Shown here in pieces: positions 1 through 9,514 of a stretch of DNA of 64,000 bases. Positions within the stretch are counted from its first letter, which is position 1; the number at the start of each line of letters is the position of its first letter. The stretch comes from Calonectria ilicicola (lineage: Eukaryota > Ascomycota > Sordariomycetes > Hypocreales > Nectriaceae). The DNA lies in the NCBI GenBank assembly GCA_020809705.1, contig CP085825.1, positions 6,572,001 through 6,636,000 of the forward strand, written 5' to 3'. The translations under genes and the position numbers were made by a program. The notes below the pieces were generated by a model, which worked only from the letters and a program-made list of their open reading frames with translations, was not told the DNA's origin and did not search any database.

Positions 1-2
1 CG

Positions 3-242
3 ATCTACCACAATCGTTTCTTGTTCTGGTCTGTTGTTGCAGGCTTTGTCATTACCTTCCCTGTGATCTACATCCCCACTCTCAACTCTGAAGTGTTCAA
101 GCACAAGGGCCTAACCTGGGAATGGGGTGTGGTTGCTGGTTGTGTTGTCATGTACATTGCACTCATTGAAAGCTGGAAGGCCATCAAGCGAAGGTTTGGT
201 CTCGGAATTGACAAACGACCCACGCTTTCAGGCCAAGTCTAA
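3..242 (+). CDS. ENA1: ENA-type P-type cation ATPase, C-terminal end (partial)
   Basis: Only the last 79 codons are in the window; the frame is open from base 3 and stops with TAA at 240-242. The peptide has two hydrophobic segments, VVAGFVITFPVIYIPTL and GVVAGCVVMYIALIES, joined by a short loop containing NSEVFKHKGLTWEW, and a basic tail (KAIKRRFG). This is the usual end of fungal ENA (type IID) Na+/K+-exporting P-type ATPases of the plasma membrane, which pump out sodium at high salt or alkaline pH. The catalytic domains lie outside the window, so the family call rests on the tail alone. Confidence 0.75.
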   Translation: MYHNRFLFWSVVAGFVITFPVIYIPTLNSEVFKHKGLTWEWGVVAGCVVMYIALIESWKAIKRRFGLGIDKRPTLSGQV

Positions 243-1338
243 CACAGTATGTGTTGTGGAGGGGTTGACAGGTTTTAGGGATATGTGCACGGTCAGAATG
301 TCTAGCTCGCATAAGTATCATTAGTAGTCTAGTATCCTATAGCCAATGTATGAATTTCCTGTCATTCCGACTATGATTTAGTGAATTTTTCCGAAATTTG
401 TCAGTAATGTGGAACGCTCCACCGACATCATGCATGCTATTACTGACATGTTTTCTATTTTTTGTCATGAGCACGTGTGAAGACATGGGCAAAATATTTT
501 GTGAGCAGGCACCCTGACAGGTCTTGGGCCAATTGATTGAGGACAAGTTTGTTCCCGTATTTACCTTTCAATAAGCTGCGGCTAACCATGCTAGGAAACG
601 GTGATATCATGGTTTCTGATCGCGTGGACACACATAGACACATGCCGCTCGCGCCATTCGTCGCAGGAACCCAGCGGCTGCCGGCGGCAGAAGCTTGACC
701 CTTGTCCGTGCGTGACCTTGGATTGCGCGCCAGGGGAATCGACGGTGGTATTTCCTGATGTTCCGATTGATGGTTGCGAAAAGACGAAGTGTTGCAAGTG
801 GCGTGGAGCGTTCGAGAACGATATGAGACATTGTCCCGCTTTGAAGGAGGGGGGGCGGGGACCTGACGTGCTTGGTTGCAACCGAAAAAAGAGGGTGTTG
901 AATCGGGCGTGTTTCTAGCCCACATGTGAAGTAGTGTGTGTGCTTGCAAGGTCGTGTTTGAGGAAGCCTCATTTTTTTCCCTGCGTGCTGTGATCATGAG
1001 ATGCATAATAGTGGAAGGCCTCAAGCTGGGACCGTTTTGGACGTATCACGGTTACGACCGGGTTAAAGAAAAACCATGTACTCGCCAGGGGGGGAGAGAA
1101 GAGGGGAGTTCTATTCGCAGCTGCGTAATCTCAAACGAACGGGCTGACGAAGGAGGTCCCGAGGACGTGGGCGTCTATCTGCAGGTCGCTCTGTTTGGAG
1201 CAATGGATGACGGTGCTGGTCGGAGAATTGAGGCGAAATGGCGACGTGCATTATGCAGCGGGATATAACAGGGAATCGCAGTAACTAAGTGGTGAAATAA
1301 TGTGATAAATTTATTGTGGAATTTTATAGATACGCTTT
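243..1338. other. Intergenic, no gene seen
   Basis: Downstream of the ATPase. The short ORFs here overlap each other on both strands and show no recognisable domain or intron structure. I see no RNA gene. Confidence 0.5.
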
Positions 1339-1814
1339 CAATTCCTGCTCTAAAGATAAGAGGGAGCTCAACAACCTAGGAGAGAACACCTAATAGATAC
1401 ACTTTTTGGTGGTGATCCCGACCATGTTCGTGGAGGAAATGTGCTTCTTAATTTCCCAGCTCAAAATCAGGTTTGTATCTGGAACAAAAATAAAGAGTCT
1501 TCCTGTGCGCACACATACATTTTGCTAGGTGCACACATAAAGCACTTGAATTTAAGATCAAGATAAAGAAATAAGAATAAAATAAATAACTTTATATATT
1601 TTATAAACTTATTTTTAATAAATTAGTGATTTAGTATTTTCTTTGGGCTGTCTTAGGATTTCCCAGAAAATCCCCCTAAATAGTTTGATGTGTGCACCTA
1701 ACAAAATGTATGTGTGCGCGCAGTAAGATTCAAAATAAACAACAAGAGAATGAATTCCTGTTCTAAAGGCAAGAGCGAGCTCAATCACGAAGGGAGCACC
1801 TATCAATACAACTA
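1339..1814. repeat. Degenerate ~64-bp direct repeat flanking a MITE-like element
   Basis: About 64 bp starting near 1339 (ATTCCTGCTCTAAAG..., then GGGAGCTCAA) reappear from about 1751 (ATTCCTGTTCTAAAG..., then GCGAGCTCAA) in the same orientation with roughly three-quarters identity by eye. The inverted-repeat element at 1504-1722 sits between the two copies. The intervening DNA is AT-rich. Confidence 0.5.
1504..1722. mobile_element. MITE-like inverted-repeat element (copy A)
   Basis: The 35-bp arms at 1504-1538 and 1688-1722 are inverted copies, 33 of 35 positions matching. They start TGTGCGCACACATAC on the left and end GTATGTGTGCGCGCA on the right. The 149-bp interior is very AT-rich and has no ORF. 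Size, structure and lack of coding fit a miniature inverted-repeat element. I could not define a target-site duplication. A related element lies at 13557-13717. Confidence 0.5.
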
Positions 1815-3299
1815 GGTTTTACAATTATTGGTACTGTTAGTAATAGTATCTGTACCATACGATTAACTCTCTTATGTAGCCGTGTACGGCACAACTCTGC
1901 GATGCCCTCAAAAATTCTGATAGTAAACTCTATCAATCTGCATATGTATTAAAGACGCTGTCCTACTGAGCCAAGATGCATTCCATCGCACATCCCCAAC
2001 ACCATCCAAAATGTCGATCGAAGACCTAGAGGTCGAGCGCCTCGCGCTCGTTTAACAAGGGAATAAAAACGGTCGTCTATGTGTTTTTTTAATTAAATTT
2101 TTTCTCCGTTTCGTCGGAGAGCAGCCTCTCTCAGCTCAACCTTGTGAGCATAACGTGCTATGACGGCAGCGACACGCTCCGACCAGGAACGGTTGACCTA
2201 ATCAACCAGTTAGATTAAACCTAATTCAAATCGACTGGGGAAGGATCATGGAAATATTGACTACCAAAATGGCATAGGCACGGAAGGCTACTTACAAAAA
2301 TTTGGGAGGCGACGGCTAGGAAAATATTAGGACTTGATTCAAGTGGACACGGGATGGATGCCTGTAACATACCAGAGGGGATGGAGGAGAAGGATGGGGC
2401 CAAACCTCAACCCGTTTCTTCTTCTTCCTTCTCTTCGTGCCCTCGCGCTGTTCCTCGTTATCTCCTCCATGCCCTTTGCTCTCTACATCAACATAAGCAA
2501 TGGTCATTTATAGTAGATATATAAACTTACGAGGGGCGGATAGAGCCGGGAAAGAGCCAAGCTAGCTCAATAATACACTTTTCATTGCCATCTCAGTGTT
2601 CAATCCCTGGCCCAGATTGCCGAACTCAACCTCCCACAGCAATGGTGATGGGAAGGGGTAAATGGCCAAGAGACACCCCGCTGCCATCAGTGCATCACCG
2701 AAAAGCGCCTGTTCCTTCTCAGATGAATAAAATCAAGTATTGGGTGTGCAAGAACATGACTGACATGGGTTGTTGTTGGTGCTGGTCAAGTCATGGAACG
2801 GGTCTTATGGCTTTCTACAGGACAGTGCAGTGCCCCATCGCCATCGGATCCGAGCACGTAGTAGATTGCGATGTACAAGAAGCCCCCATTTGAGCGTCGA
2901 AACTCTAAGGGTTGGTTTTTATCATTTATCCGGGCGTATTTGTATCTGTTCCGTATATCTTGAATCGATGGCAGGTCGGTTCGAAAAAGGTTGATGGTGC
3001 CGCAGTATGCCATACCTATAAATGATATGTAAGCAACACCAACATGAAGATGAAGATCAAATATGAGACTCGCCGTTTAAAACTCTCGAACCACTCAAGT
3101 GCCATTCTCATGGCAGCTAGTGACTCCAGGGCTCACGCTCAGGTCTAGTCCATCTCAGATATTAAGAGTGAACAGTAGGAACTGGTCAATAATTGCTGAA
3201 GTGGCGGTGCATCCAACAAGGGGAACCATCCGGACACTCTGGTTCGTAGCAGGCATGATATCCGATACAATCTTCTTCTCAGATACTGATGCGTGACTA
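1815..3299. other. Intergenic, no gene seen
   Basis: Moderately AT-rich DNA with only short, mutually overlapping ORFs (longest 102 codons). No domain, RNA gene or clear repeat recognised. Confidence 0.45.
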
Positions 3300-4680
3300 T
3301 GCCGTCAGCTACACACGTTCGCCGTATTCCATAGGCAGAGTGTAAGGAATGAGATGGGAGGGCAGCGTGAGAAACTTACTATTAGATCCACAGTGCATCA
3401 ACATAGACGATCAGACGTCGATGTTCTTTCCAAATGCTCTCATAGACCTCTTCAAGAACGGCAATCATAATGGGCACCGAGTACAAACCCATATAAAAGC
3501 ATTATGCTAGCCACTGCGATACTGTCAAAAGTCGAGGCTTCAGGTATTGTCATCTTGGTCAAATTCTTCTGGGTTTAAAGTTGAATTCCTTGTCACAAGA
3601 GGGCCTAATTATCAGCAGAGAAAGCATCAAAGTCCTTTACTCTCAAACCAGGGCGCACAAAGTCGTTCCTGTTCCCGCCCAAGTCTTGGGCCATTACTGT
3701 GGTATCCTTGGGGTCAAGCGACAAACTTTTGGCTGGCATAATCTGTTTTATAGACAAGAAAGCGTTCGTTTCTTCCATAAAGCTGATCAAGAGTGTCTAG
3801 GGTGAGATTGACGGGAGCCCAAGTGCCTTTGTGTTGAGATTGCCAGTGCTCTATGGTCATCAGTAATGGCTGTCGCATATGAGAGAGTTTGATCACGTAG
3901 CCGGGCTTATCAAGATGAGACGCTTGAAAGCCCGGGTCGTTCGCGAAGCAGCTCTATTCCTTTCAAGAGCCAAACTTGGCACGAGTTCGGTTGCACCTCA
4001 TCACCGCGATGGAGCCAAGGAAAGCGGTTCCAAGTGAGCGTCGGTTCATCTGGCTTCATGTGTGGGCTCTTTACATGGACCATCCACACCCCGGAAGAAA
4101 GATTTCGAGTCGATGTTTCAATCGCTGTAGACCCGTAGATAGTGGTTCCAATCTCTATGTTAGCCAAGGACACCCGAAATCTTCCATTTTCACCTGGTAT
4201 TCTCGGATCTAGGGCGATACCACTAGTGTGGTAAAAAGAAATGGCAGAAATTCAGAGCATAAGTTTACCGTCTTGTTCCAAGTTCACATCAATCTTTGAG
4301 GTGAGACCAAAATTGCTGTCCCCCAATGAAACAGCCTCAGCCTTGGCCAGGAGTCGAGCTTCCGGGTCATCCACTTCTTAGTAGCTGAGCGACCGTATGA
4401 CCCTAAAGGTCTTAGACGAAACGACCGCGACTACAAGAGCAGAACACAAATAACACCGAAGTCGCAGTCCGAAATGGTCAATTCATCAGGGCCCGTATTA
4501 GAACAATCGAGGCGAAGGACGGCTTACCCTCAGCAGATCGTAACAACAAAGCCACTCTAGTGCTTCGTAGAAGACAGCGCTGGGGATGGTAGACGAGAAG
4601 ACAAAGGACAAGAGGATGAAGGTCGGGAGAAAGTATGAAGAGGGGAAGATGCACTTTATAAGAATATGTAAACAACCGTG
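3300..4680 (-). pseudogene. Decayed protein-coding remnant, unidentified
   Basis: On the minus strand several pieces read like ordinary protein but cannot be joined. About 4213-3910 encodes GIALDPRIPGENGRFRVSLA and continues through SSGVWMVHVKSPHMKPDEPT. About 3896-3714 continues in another frame (KLSHMRQPLLMTIEHWQSQ). About 4400-4280 carries EARLLAKAEAVSLGDSNFG but has an in-frame TAA just upstream. About 3470-3390 gives EEVYESIWKEHRRLIVYVDA before a stop. Frame changes and stops between pieces suggest an old inactive gene. I do not recognise the family. A heavily intron-split live gene is possible but less likely. Confidence 0.35.
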
Positions 4681-5288
4681 GCTATGAAATTGGTTGTACC
4701 ACTGGCAGCTGTTTGCAAGTGGCAGCAAACACGAGCGCAAATTTGAGGTGACGGTTGTTTTCTTGCTCATGCCACATGACAGCAGTTTGCCAAACAACAA
4801 GCAACAAAATGGCAACGTCACGCATGGCTTAAATTTTGTGCAGCCGATACAAGCACAATAAAATATTTGCGTTTCACAGGTTTGTTGTCACACATTTCGC
4901 TTGAATGCAATATGTGTCAGGAAGTGCATCTGCCTTTGCGCTCTGACAGCGGACACGCCCAAGAGACAGCCATTGAAAACAGGAATCCATACCGCCGAAA
5001 CACTGACTTCGAAATATATCAACACGGGGCTTGTGATTTTTGAAAATGCATGCATTTTACCCGTCCCAAAAAGAATGGCTTAATCCTTTCATATGAGACA
5101 CTCATCCTACTGATTCCGGGATATTCTGTGGTAGCAGTACATTCGATCCATTGAGCTGCAACCGGCACCATTTTACTGTATTAAATCTTGTTCATATCTA
5201 CGCATACATATTTGAACTAATTCAATTTTTAATATTTCCTATCTGAATGCACCGTTTTCCCTCAGACAGCTAGCGTCCGGTCAGTCAG
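4681..5288. other. Intergenic, no gene seen
   Basis: Downstream of the HET-domain gene, which ends at 5289 on the minus strand. Only a 60-codon ORF is present. Probably 3' untranslated and spacer DNA. Confidence 0.4.
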
Positions 5289-7424
5289 TCACAAAGAGCT
5301 GTGACACTCAAGCGAGCAGTGGAAGGAAGACGGCCAAGGGAACACTGTTTTTTCAAGGCCACATCCTACAAAAAAGCAGAGGCCATGAATCCAACGTTTT
5401 GTAAATAGCCTATGTGGTTTGGTATCTCCTGCTTGACAGTCAACTTCCATGGAGACATGTCTGTCTAGGTCGTTGTAGTCGACCAGGTCCTGCACTTCGC
5501 GTTGAGGTCTAAACGCTGTAAATACATATTTGGGATTGTCTTTGAGCCACTTGTCTGACGATACTTCGTCAAATTCGCTGTTGGTGTTCAACAAATCCCC
5601 ACTGTTGGTCTTGATGCTGCCCTGCCAACGCTCATATGCCTCCTCATCGATGACAAATATCGAAGTGCCCTGTTTTCGCTTATCAACCAAACGTGCCGTG
5701 CATAGCATCTTGCCCTTTTCAATTGCTGTTACGAGGTACTTGGCCATTGCGATCATCCATTCCTGAGAAAATGTCTCGGGATCATCTATGCGCTTGCTGC
5801 TGATGAATTTCTCGATGCGCCTGGACAATACTTCCTCGTCGCGGCTTGACAAGTAAACTGCAAGCGCCTCCAGTTGAGAGAGTTCATAATCGCTCAGACG
5901 TTCATCATCCCATTCTTGACTTTGAGGCTGAGACTCACCCGAGACGGGTCCAGGCGGGATCAATTTCCTGAGCTGCCATAAATATCCCTCGGTTTGTATG
6001 CCCTCACTGGTAATTTTTACATTGGGAAACCGACAACCTTTGTTGAAAGCAAGACCCCCAAATGGAAAGGGGGATTGCATTTCATCAAAGAAGTGCTGCT
6101 CCAAGAATTTGGAAAAAGTTGATTCCCTAGCTGTCTCCATGTCAATCCCACGATCGGGGTGGTTTGATAGAATCTCTCCGTTTAGAAGACAGAGCGCGAT
6201 CATTGCCAGATTGAGGCTGTAATTTTTTGACTGCAGTTCTGAACTGTTGAATCGAACTGAATATTTACAGCAATTAGCGGCGATTGGCAAGCGATCCCAG
6301 TCGTTTGTTAGCTTCCGCACAGCGAGGTCGGAAATGATCGTTGGAGACATTGATTTCGGCGCCAAGACGATGCCGTCTTTGGTGACAGTTTGAAGTAAAA
6401 GGGTGTATTTTCCAGCCCTTTTCAATAGAAAATTGAAGTCTTCGAGAGCCTCGCGGTATAATTGAGTGCGACTCCGACAGGCAAGGCAAAACTCAGTTAC
6501 GCTTTCGTAGAAATCCACTGAACTGATGCATGCCTCTCCGTCTAACGATCCGAGGTGCTGTTCTCGACTGACATCTTCACCCGATGTTTTCCATTCATTT
6601 AAGCTAGGGCAGTGTGGTATAAGAAGGACCATTCGTCTACCAGCGAGGTAGTTTTCTTGAAATGTCCATCCTCTCATGAACCACGGGTCTGATGTTATTC
6701 GTTTGATGAGTTTCACCGCTTCCAGAACATCACTTGATGATGTTTCCGGCGATAATATAAAATTCCCTTCGTTTTCCCGAATGTAGCGCCCCTCGAGAAT
6801 GTTGGTGAGAATTTGCAGTTCATGTACTGTTGAGAGCGGTTCATAAAGCAAGGCCGCTGGGTATTTGCTTCGTGTGTATACCTGATCCATTGTCTGCATG
6901 CCAACCTCCTTCTTATCGCTATGAGATTGATCTACGCAATGCTGATCAATCCATAGCTTACTGACTGCTTCCTTGTCCATGTATTTCTTGATGCGGCGAA
7001 AGACGCTGTCCCTCACTGGGGAGGGCTTTACTTGCCCTCCCTTGAGCTCCTCAACCAAGTAGCCACCTTTCGGGGGATCTTTGCCTTCCAGGTACGACTC
7101 CCATGTATAAGAGAGGGCGACATATCTTCGTGATCTTAGGGCGTTGAAGCTTGTTCGTTCCAAAACGGACGGCACAATGTCTTCCTGGCTGGGTTCATCA
7201 TCATGACGACGCTTGTGTGTCTCTCGGAATGAGAGACATTCTAGTCTTTTCATGAAATTATTTGACTTCTTATTGATGCTTTCAGTGAACCTCCCAGGAC
7301 CTGTTTCTTCCAAGCAACTTGATTGGAGTTCCAGTAGTTTGGTTACCAGGGTGGCTTCTGGATTTTGATGGAAAATGCTGGGCGCGGACAGCTTCATGCC
7401 GGCCATTCCTTCATTGAATGACAT
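5289..7424 (-). CDS. HET-domain (heterokaryon incompatibility) protein
   Basis: A single uninterrupted 711-codon ORF starting at ATG 7424-7422. A HET domain occupies roughly residues 95-280. It opens with YVALSYTW, the classic first HET motif, followed about 60 residues later by LWIDQHCVDQ and then QVYTRSKYPAALL, the second and third conserved blocks. The C-terminal 400 residues have no domain I recognise. HET proteins act in the cytoplasm in non-self recognition during hyphal fusion and can trigger cell death, but many paralogues have no known role. The frame is also open just upstream (7425-7616), behind a TAG directly before the ATG; no upstream in-frame start is convincing. Confidence 0.85.
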   Translation of the reverse strand: MSFNEGMAGMKLSAPSIFHQNPEATLVTKLLELQSSCLEETGPGRFTESINKKSNNFMKRLECLSFRETHKRRHDDEPSQEDIVPSVLERTSFNALRSRRYVALSYTWESYLEGKDPPKGGYLVEELKGGQVKPSPVRDSVFRRIKKYMDKEAVSKLWIDQHCVDQSHSDKKEVGMQTMDQVYTRSKYPAALLYEPLSTVHELQILTNILEGRYIRENEGNFILSPETSSSDVLEAVKLIKRITSDPWFMRGWTFQENYLAGRRMVLLIPHCPSLNEWKTSGEDVSREQHLGSLDGEACISSVDFYESVTEFCLACRSRTQLYREALEDFNFLLKRAGKYTLLLQTVTKDGIVLAPKSMSPTIISDLAVRKLTNDWDRLPIAANCCKYSVRFNSSELQSKNYSLNLAMIALCLLNGEILSNHPDRGIDMETARESTFSKFLEQHFFDEMQSPFPFGGLAFNKGCRFPNVKITSEGIQTEGYLWQLRKLIPPGPVSGESQPQSQEWDDERLSDYELSQLEALAVYLSSRDEEVLSRRIEKFISSKRIDDPETFSQEWMIAMAKYLVTAIEKGKMLCTARLVDKRKQGTSIFVIDEEAYERWQGSIKTNSGDLLNTNSEFDEVSSDKWLKDNPKYVFTAFRPQREVQDLVDYNDLDRHVSMEVDCQAGDTKPHRLFTKRWIHGLCFFVGCGLEKTVFPWPSSFHCSLECHSSL

Positions 7425-8431
7425 CTAAGATGTAAAGGGGCCCTCTATGACCAAATTTCGCTGCATGGTACATAGCGAAGGTCGAGAACTTATGTACGGT
7501 CGCGTCGATGCTTTTTCCTCGTGTGAACGTGTTGATTCTTGGGAGACCCGCAAATGATTACGTGATCTTAACATGGAGCGTCCAGGAATGTCGACTGTAG
7601 AACTTCTTCTGTTCAACCATTACAATAAAAGAAATATAAATAAATTCCTAAATGAATAATACATAATTAAATATAGATTATATAATATTAGTATAAACTT
7701 GGTAAAATATTTATCTTTTGGGCGTTCATCAACGAATTTGCCTGAAGGACAAAATGTTGACCAATAGCGCAATTCTGCACTGTTGACTTGGCTGTTTTAC
7801 TATGATGGACCATGGAAAGCTTATGAACCCGAGCTGTTCGTGAGACCAGTATGAATGGGGACCGGGAAAACATTAAGATAGATCAATTATTTAAATGAAG
7901 CAATGGACTTTTTTTATTCTCAGCTGGTGTCCAGATCATATCCTGGCATTGGAGCCACCACACGAGTCGAGAAGCAAACCACGCTTCTGAGAAATTAATC
8001 ATACAAGTCCAACAATATATATCCTTCAATAATTACGATATGAAACTCCACCGATAGCATTTCCCATGGAAGATAAAGGGACATTACATACAGTGGACAG
8101 TGTCGTGTATCCATGAGTGCGATACGACCACGGCAATGGTTGAAGTGAAGGAAGTGGGGAGTGTGTACGGAACATGACTGGATAAGGGAAGAGAGGGTGG
8201 GGCTAGCGGCTGAATATCGGCTGAACAAGGGTGGCGGTGGAAGTAACAAGCCGCATGTGGCTGGGGTCTTGGCGTCTCCACTTCCCGCATGCCGCATAAT
8301 GGCCCGTGTGGGTAGCCGACTTCAAGTGGGGTTTTTCTGTGGGGTGGGTCCACTTCGTCCAAGACCAGTCCTTCAGCATATCAAAATGAACCATACCAAT
8401 CTCGGCCACATCCCTGCACCATCCAAGGGGT
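7425..8431. other. Intergenic between HET gene and U6 gene
   Basis: Holds the presumed promoter of the HET gene, with a strongly AT-rich stretch at about 7620-7700, and the upstream region of the U6 gene. The overlapping ORFs at 8000-8440 exist on both strands and show no domain. Confidence 0.4.
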
Positions 8432-8438
8432 TATATGA
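8432..8438 (+). promoter_or_regulatory. TATA box of the U6 gene
   Basis: TATATGA starts 29 bases before the first base of the U6 RNA. That is the spacing expected for the TATA element used by RNA polymerase III at U6 genes. Confidence 0.65.
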
Positions 8439-8492
8439 CTAAATTAATGCAGCAGTTTCCGTTCTTCGGAACATATGGTCTATTGAAACGAT

Positions 8493-8547
8493 GTAAGTTC
8501 ATTCTGGACGAAGCCTACGGTTCGAATCCCACTAACAGTCCATCCAG
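8493..8547 (+). other. Intron inside the U6 gene
   Basis: A 55-base GT-AG intron: donor GTAAGT, branch ACTAAC at about 8531, acceptor CAG at 8545-8547. Removing it joins GAAACGAT to ACAGAGAAG, restoring the normal U6 sequence exactly. Confidence 0.9.
8519..8529 (+). promoter_or_regulatory. Pol III B box within the U6 intron
   Basis: GGTTCGAATCC matches the B-box consensus GGTTCGANTCC at every position. No tRNA surrounds it, so its likely role is TFIIIC binding for the U6 gene, placed in the intron and absent from the mature RNA. Confidence 0.8.
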
Positions 8548-8610
8548 ACAGAGAAGATTAGCATGGCCCCTGCACTAAGGATGACACGCTTATCAAAGAG
8601 TTGCTTCAAA

Positions 8611-8617
8611 TTTTTTT
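8611..8617 (+). terminator. Pol III terminator of the U6 gene
   Basis: A run of seven T directly follows the last U6-like sequence (GCTTCAAA), as expected for RNA polymerase III termination. Confidence 0.8.
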
Positions 8618-9514
8618 GCCAATTTTACTATTCTATTTGCGCATCTGTTTTTTTTTTTTTGGTAAAAATGGTTGTTGGGGAGGAGAGGGGGAGCTTCATC
8701 GTGATCGGCCGCTTCGGTCGGGCGATCCACCCATGAGGTTTCGACGACCACATACCCCAAACACATTTTTCTTGGATGTTTGAGCTGTAGTCAAGTAGGT
8801 GGGACAAAAAAGCATAAGATTTTTACCCTTTTCATCATACGGTCAATTTGTCCGGCGCGACGTTCATCTTGGTGGTTCATTGACATCTGAAGTCACATCC
8901 ATCAACACAATCATCTCAAGTCCGCCACCTATTATCTCCCATATACAATTAAGCCCAGTCCAGTTCACAAATAGCTAGGTAAAACAGCCGGTCGGGGATT
9001 CGATCCGACCAAGTGCAGTGTGTAATATCCCCCCAAAAGAGGGTGCCCATGTGACACATACACTTTTTTTCCACAAAGCTCAGCTACCCCAAGACATCAA
9101 TCTGACAAGAAAAAATGCATAAGAAAGGACCTATGTATATGTAGTATTTATGATTGCTTGTTTATGTTATTGTCTATTAATCGGATATGGTTGTGGTATG
9201 ATGGTGGTAGACAGAGTACAAACTTTCATCCATAATACCTCACACAGTAACCCAAGGAAAAAAAACCCTCCAAATGCAAAATTACACGCAAACACACTAT
9301 CTTGATAGAATAAAAGTGATATGCCATATATACGTTGCCATACTGGTGTTGATGAGGTGAAGTGTAGGGTACTTTGGGGGAACTTTCTCACCGTGCTCAC
9401 CTGGTATTACCCGAACTTCTACCGTGGTGAGAGGACCTGCCTACAGCTACAACTTTTCCAAACAGCACTTCGCCTCTTGCCTGGCATCGCCAAATAACAC
9501 CCTCGTTAGGCGCC
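8618..9514. other. Intergenic between U6 and PRP22
   Basis: Contains the presumed PRP22 promoter and leader. An imperfect palindrome around 8992-9012 (GGTCGG...CCGACC) surrounds a TTCGAT but does not fold as a tRNA. Nothing else seen. Confidence 0.4.

Larger units (their letters stand above)
8461..8614 (+). ncRNA. U6: U6 spliceosomal snRNA, split by an mRNA-type intron
   Basis: Exon 1 (8461-8492) begins GTTCTTCGGAAC, the 5' stem-loop, and runs through the conserved TTGAAACGAT. Exon 2 (8548 to about 8614) begins with the ACAGAGA box (ACAGAGAAGATTAGCATGG) and continues with GCCCCTGCACTAAGGATGAC, covering the U4-pairing and internal stem-loop core. The 55-base insert (8493-8547) begins GTAAGT, has CACTAACA as branch site and ends CCAG, so it is a spliceosomal intron immediately before the ACAGAGA box. 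The RNA is the catalytic core of the spliceosome, transcribed by Pol III. Spliced length is about 99 nt, in the usual U6 range. U6 introns are known from some fungi, including fission yeast. Confidence 0.93.

Noticed and set aside
7425..7616. In-frame ORF directly upstream of the HET gene, separated by one TAG
   Set aside because: It begins with TTG and has no HET-family similarity; ATG 7424 gives a complete protein. Stop readthrough is not supported.
8985..9035. tRNA-like T-arm (GGATTCGATCC) with flanking palindrome
   Set aside because: The stem closes a nine-base loop, and no D-arm, anticodon arm or acceptor stem can be formed on either strand.
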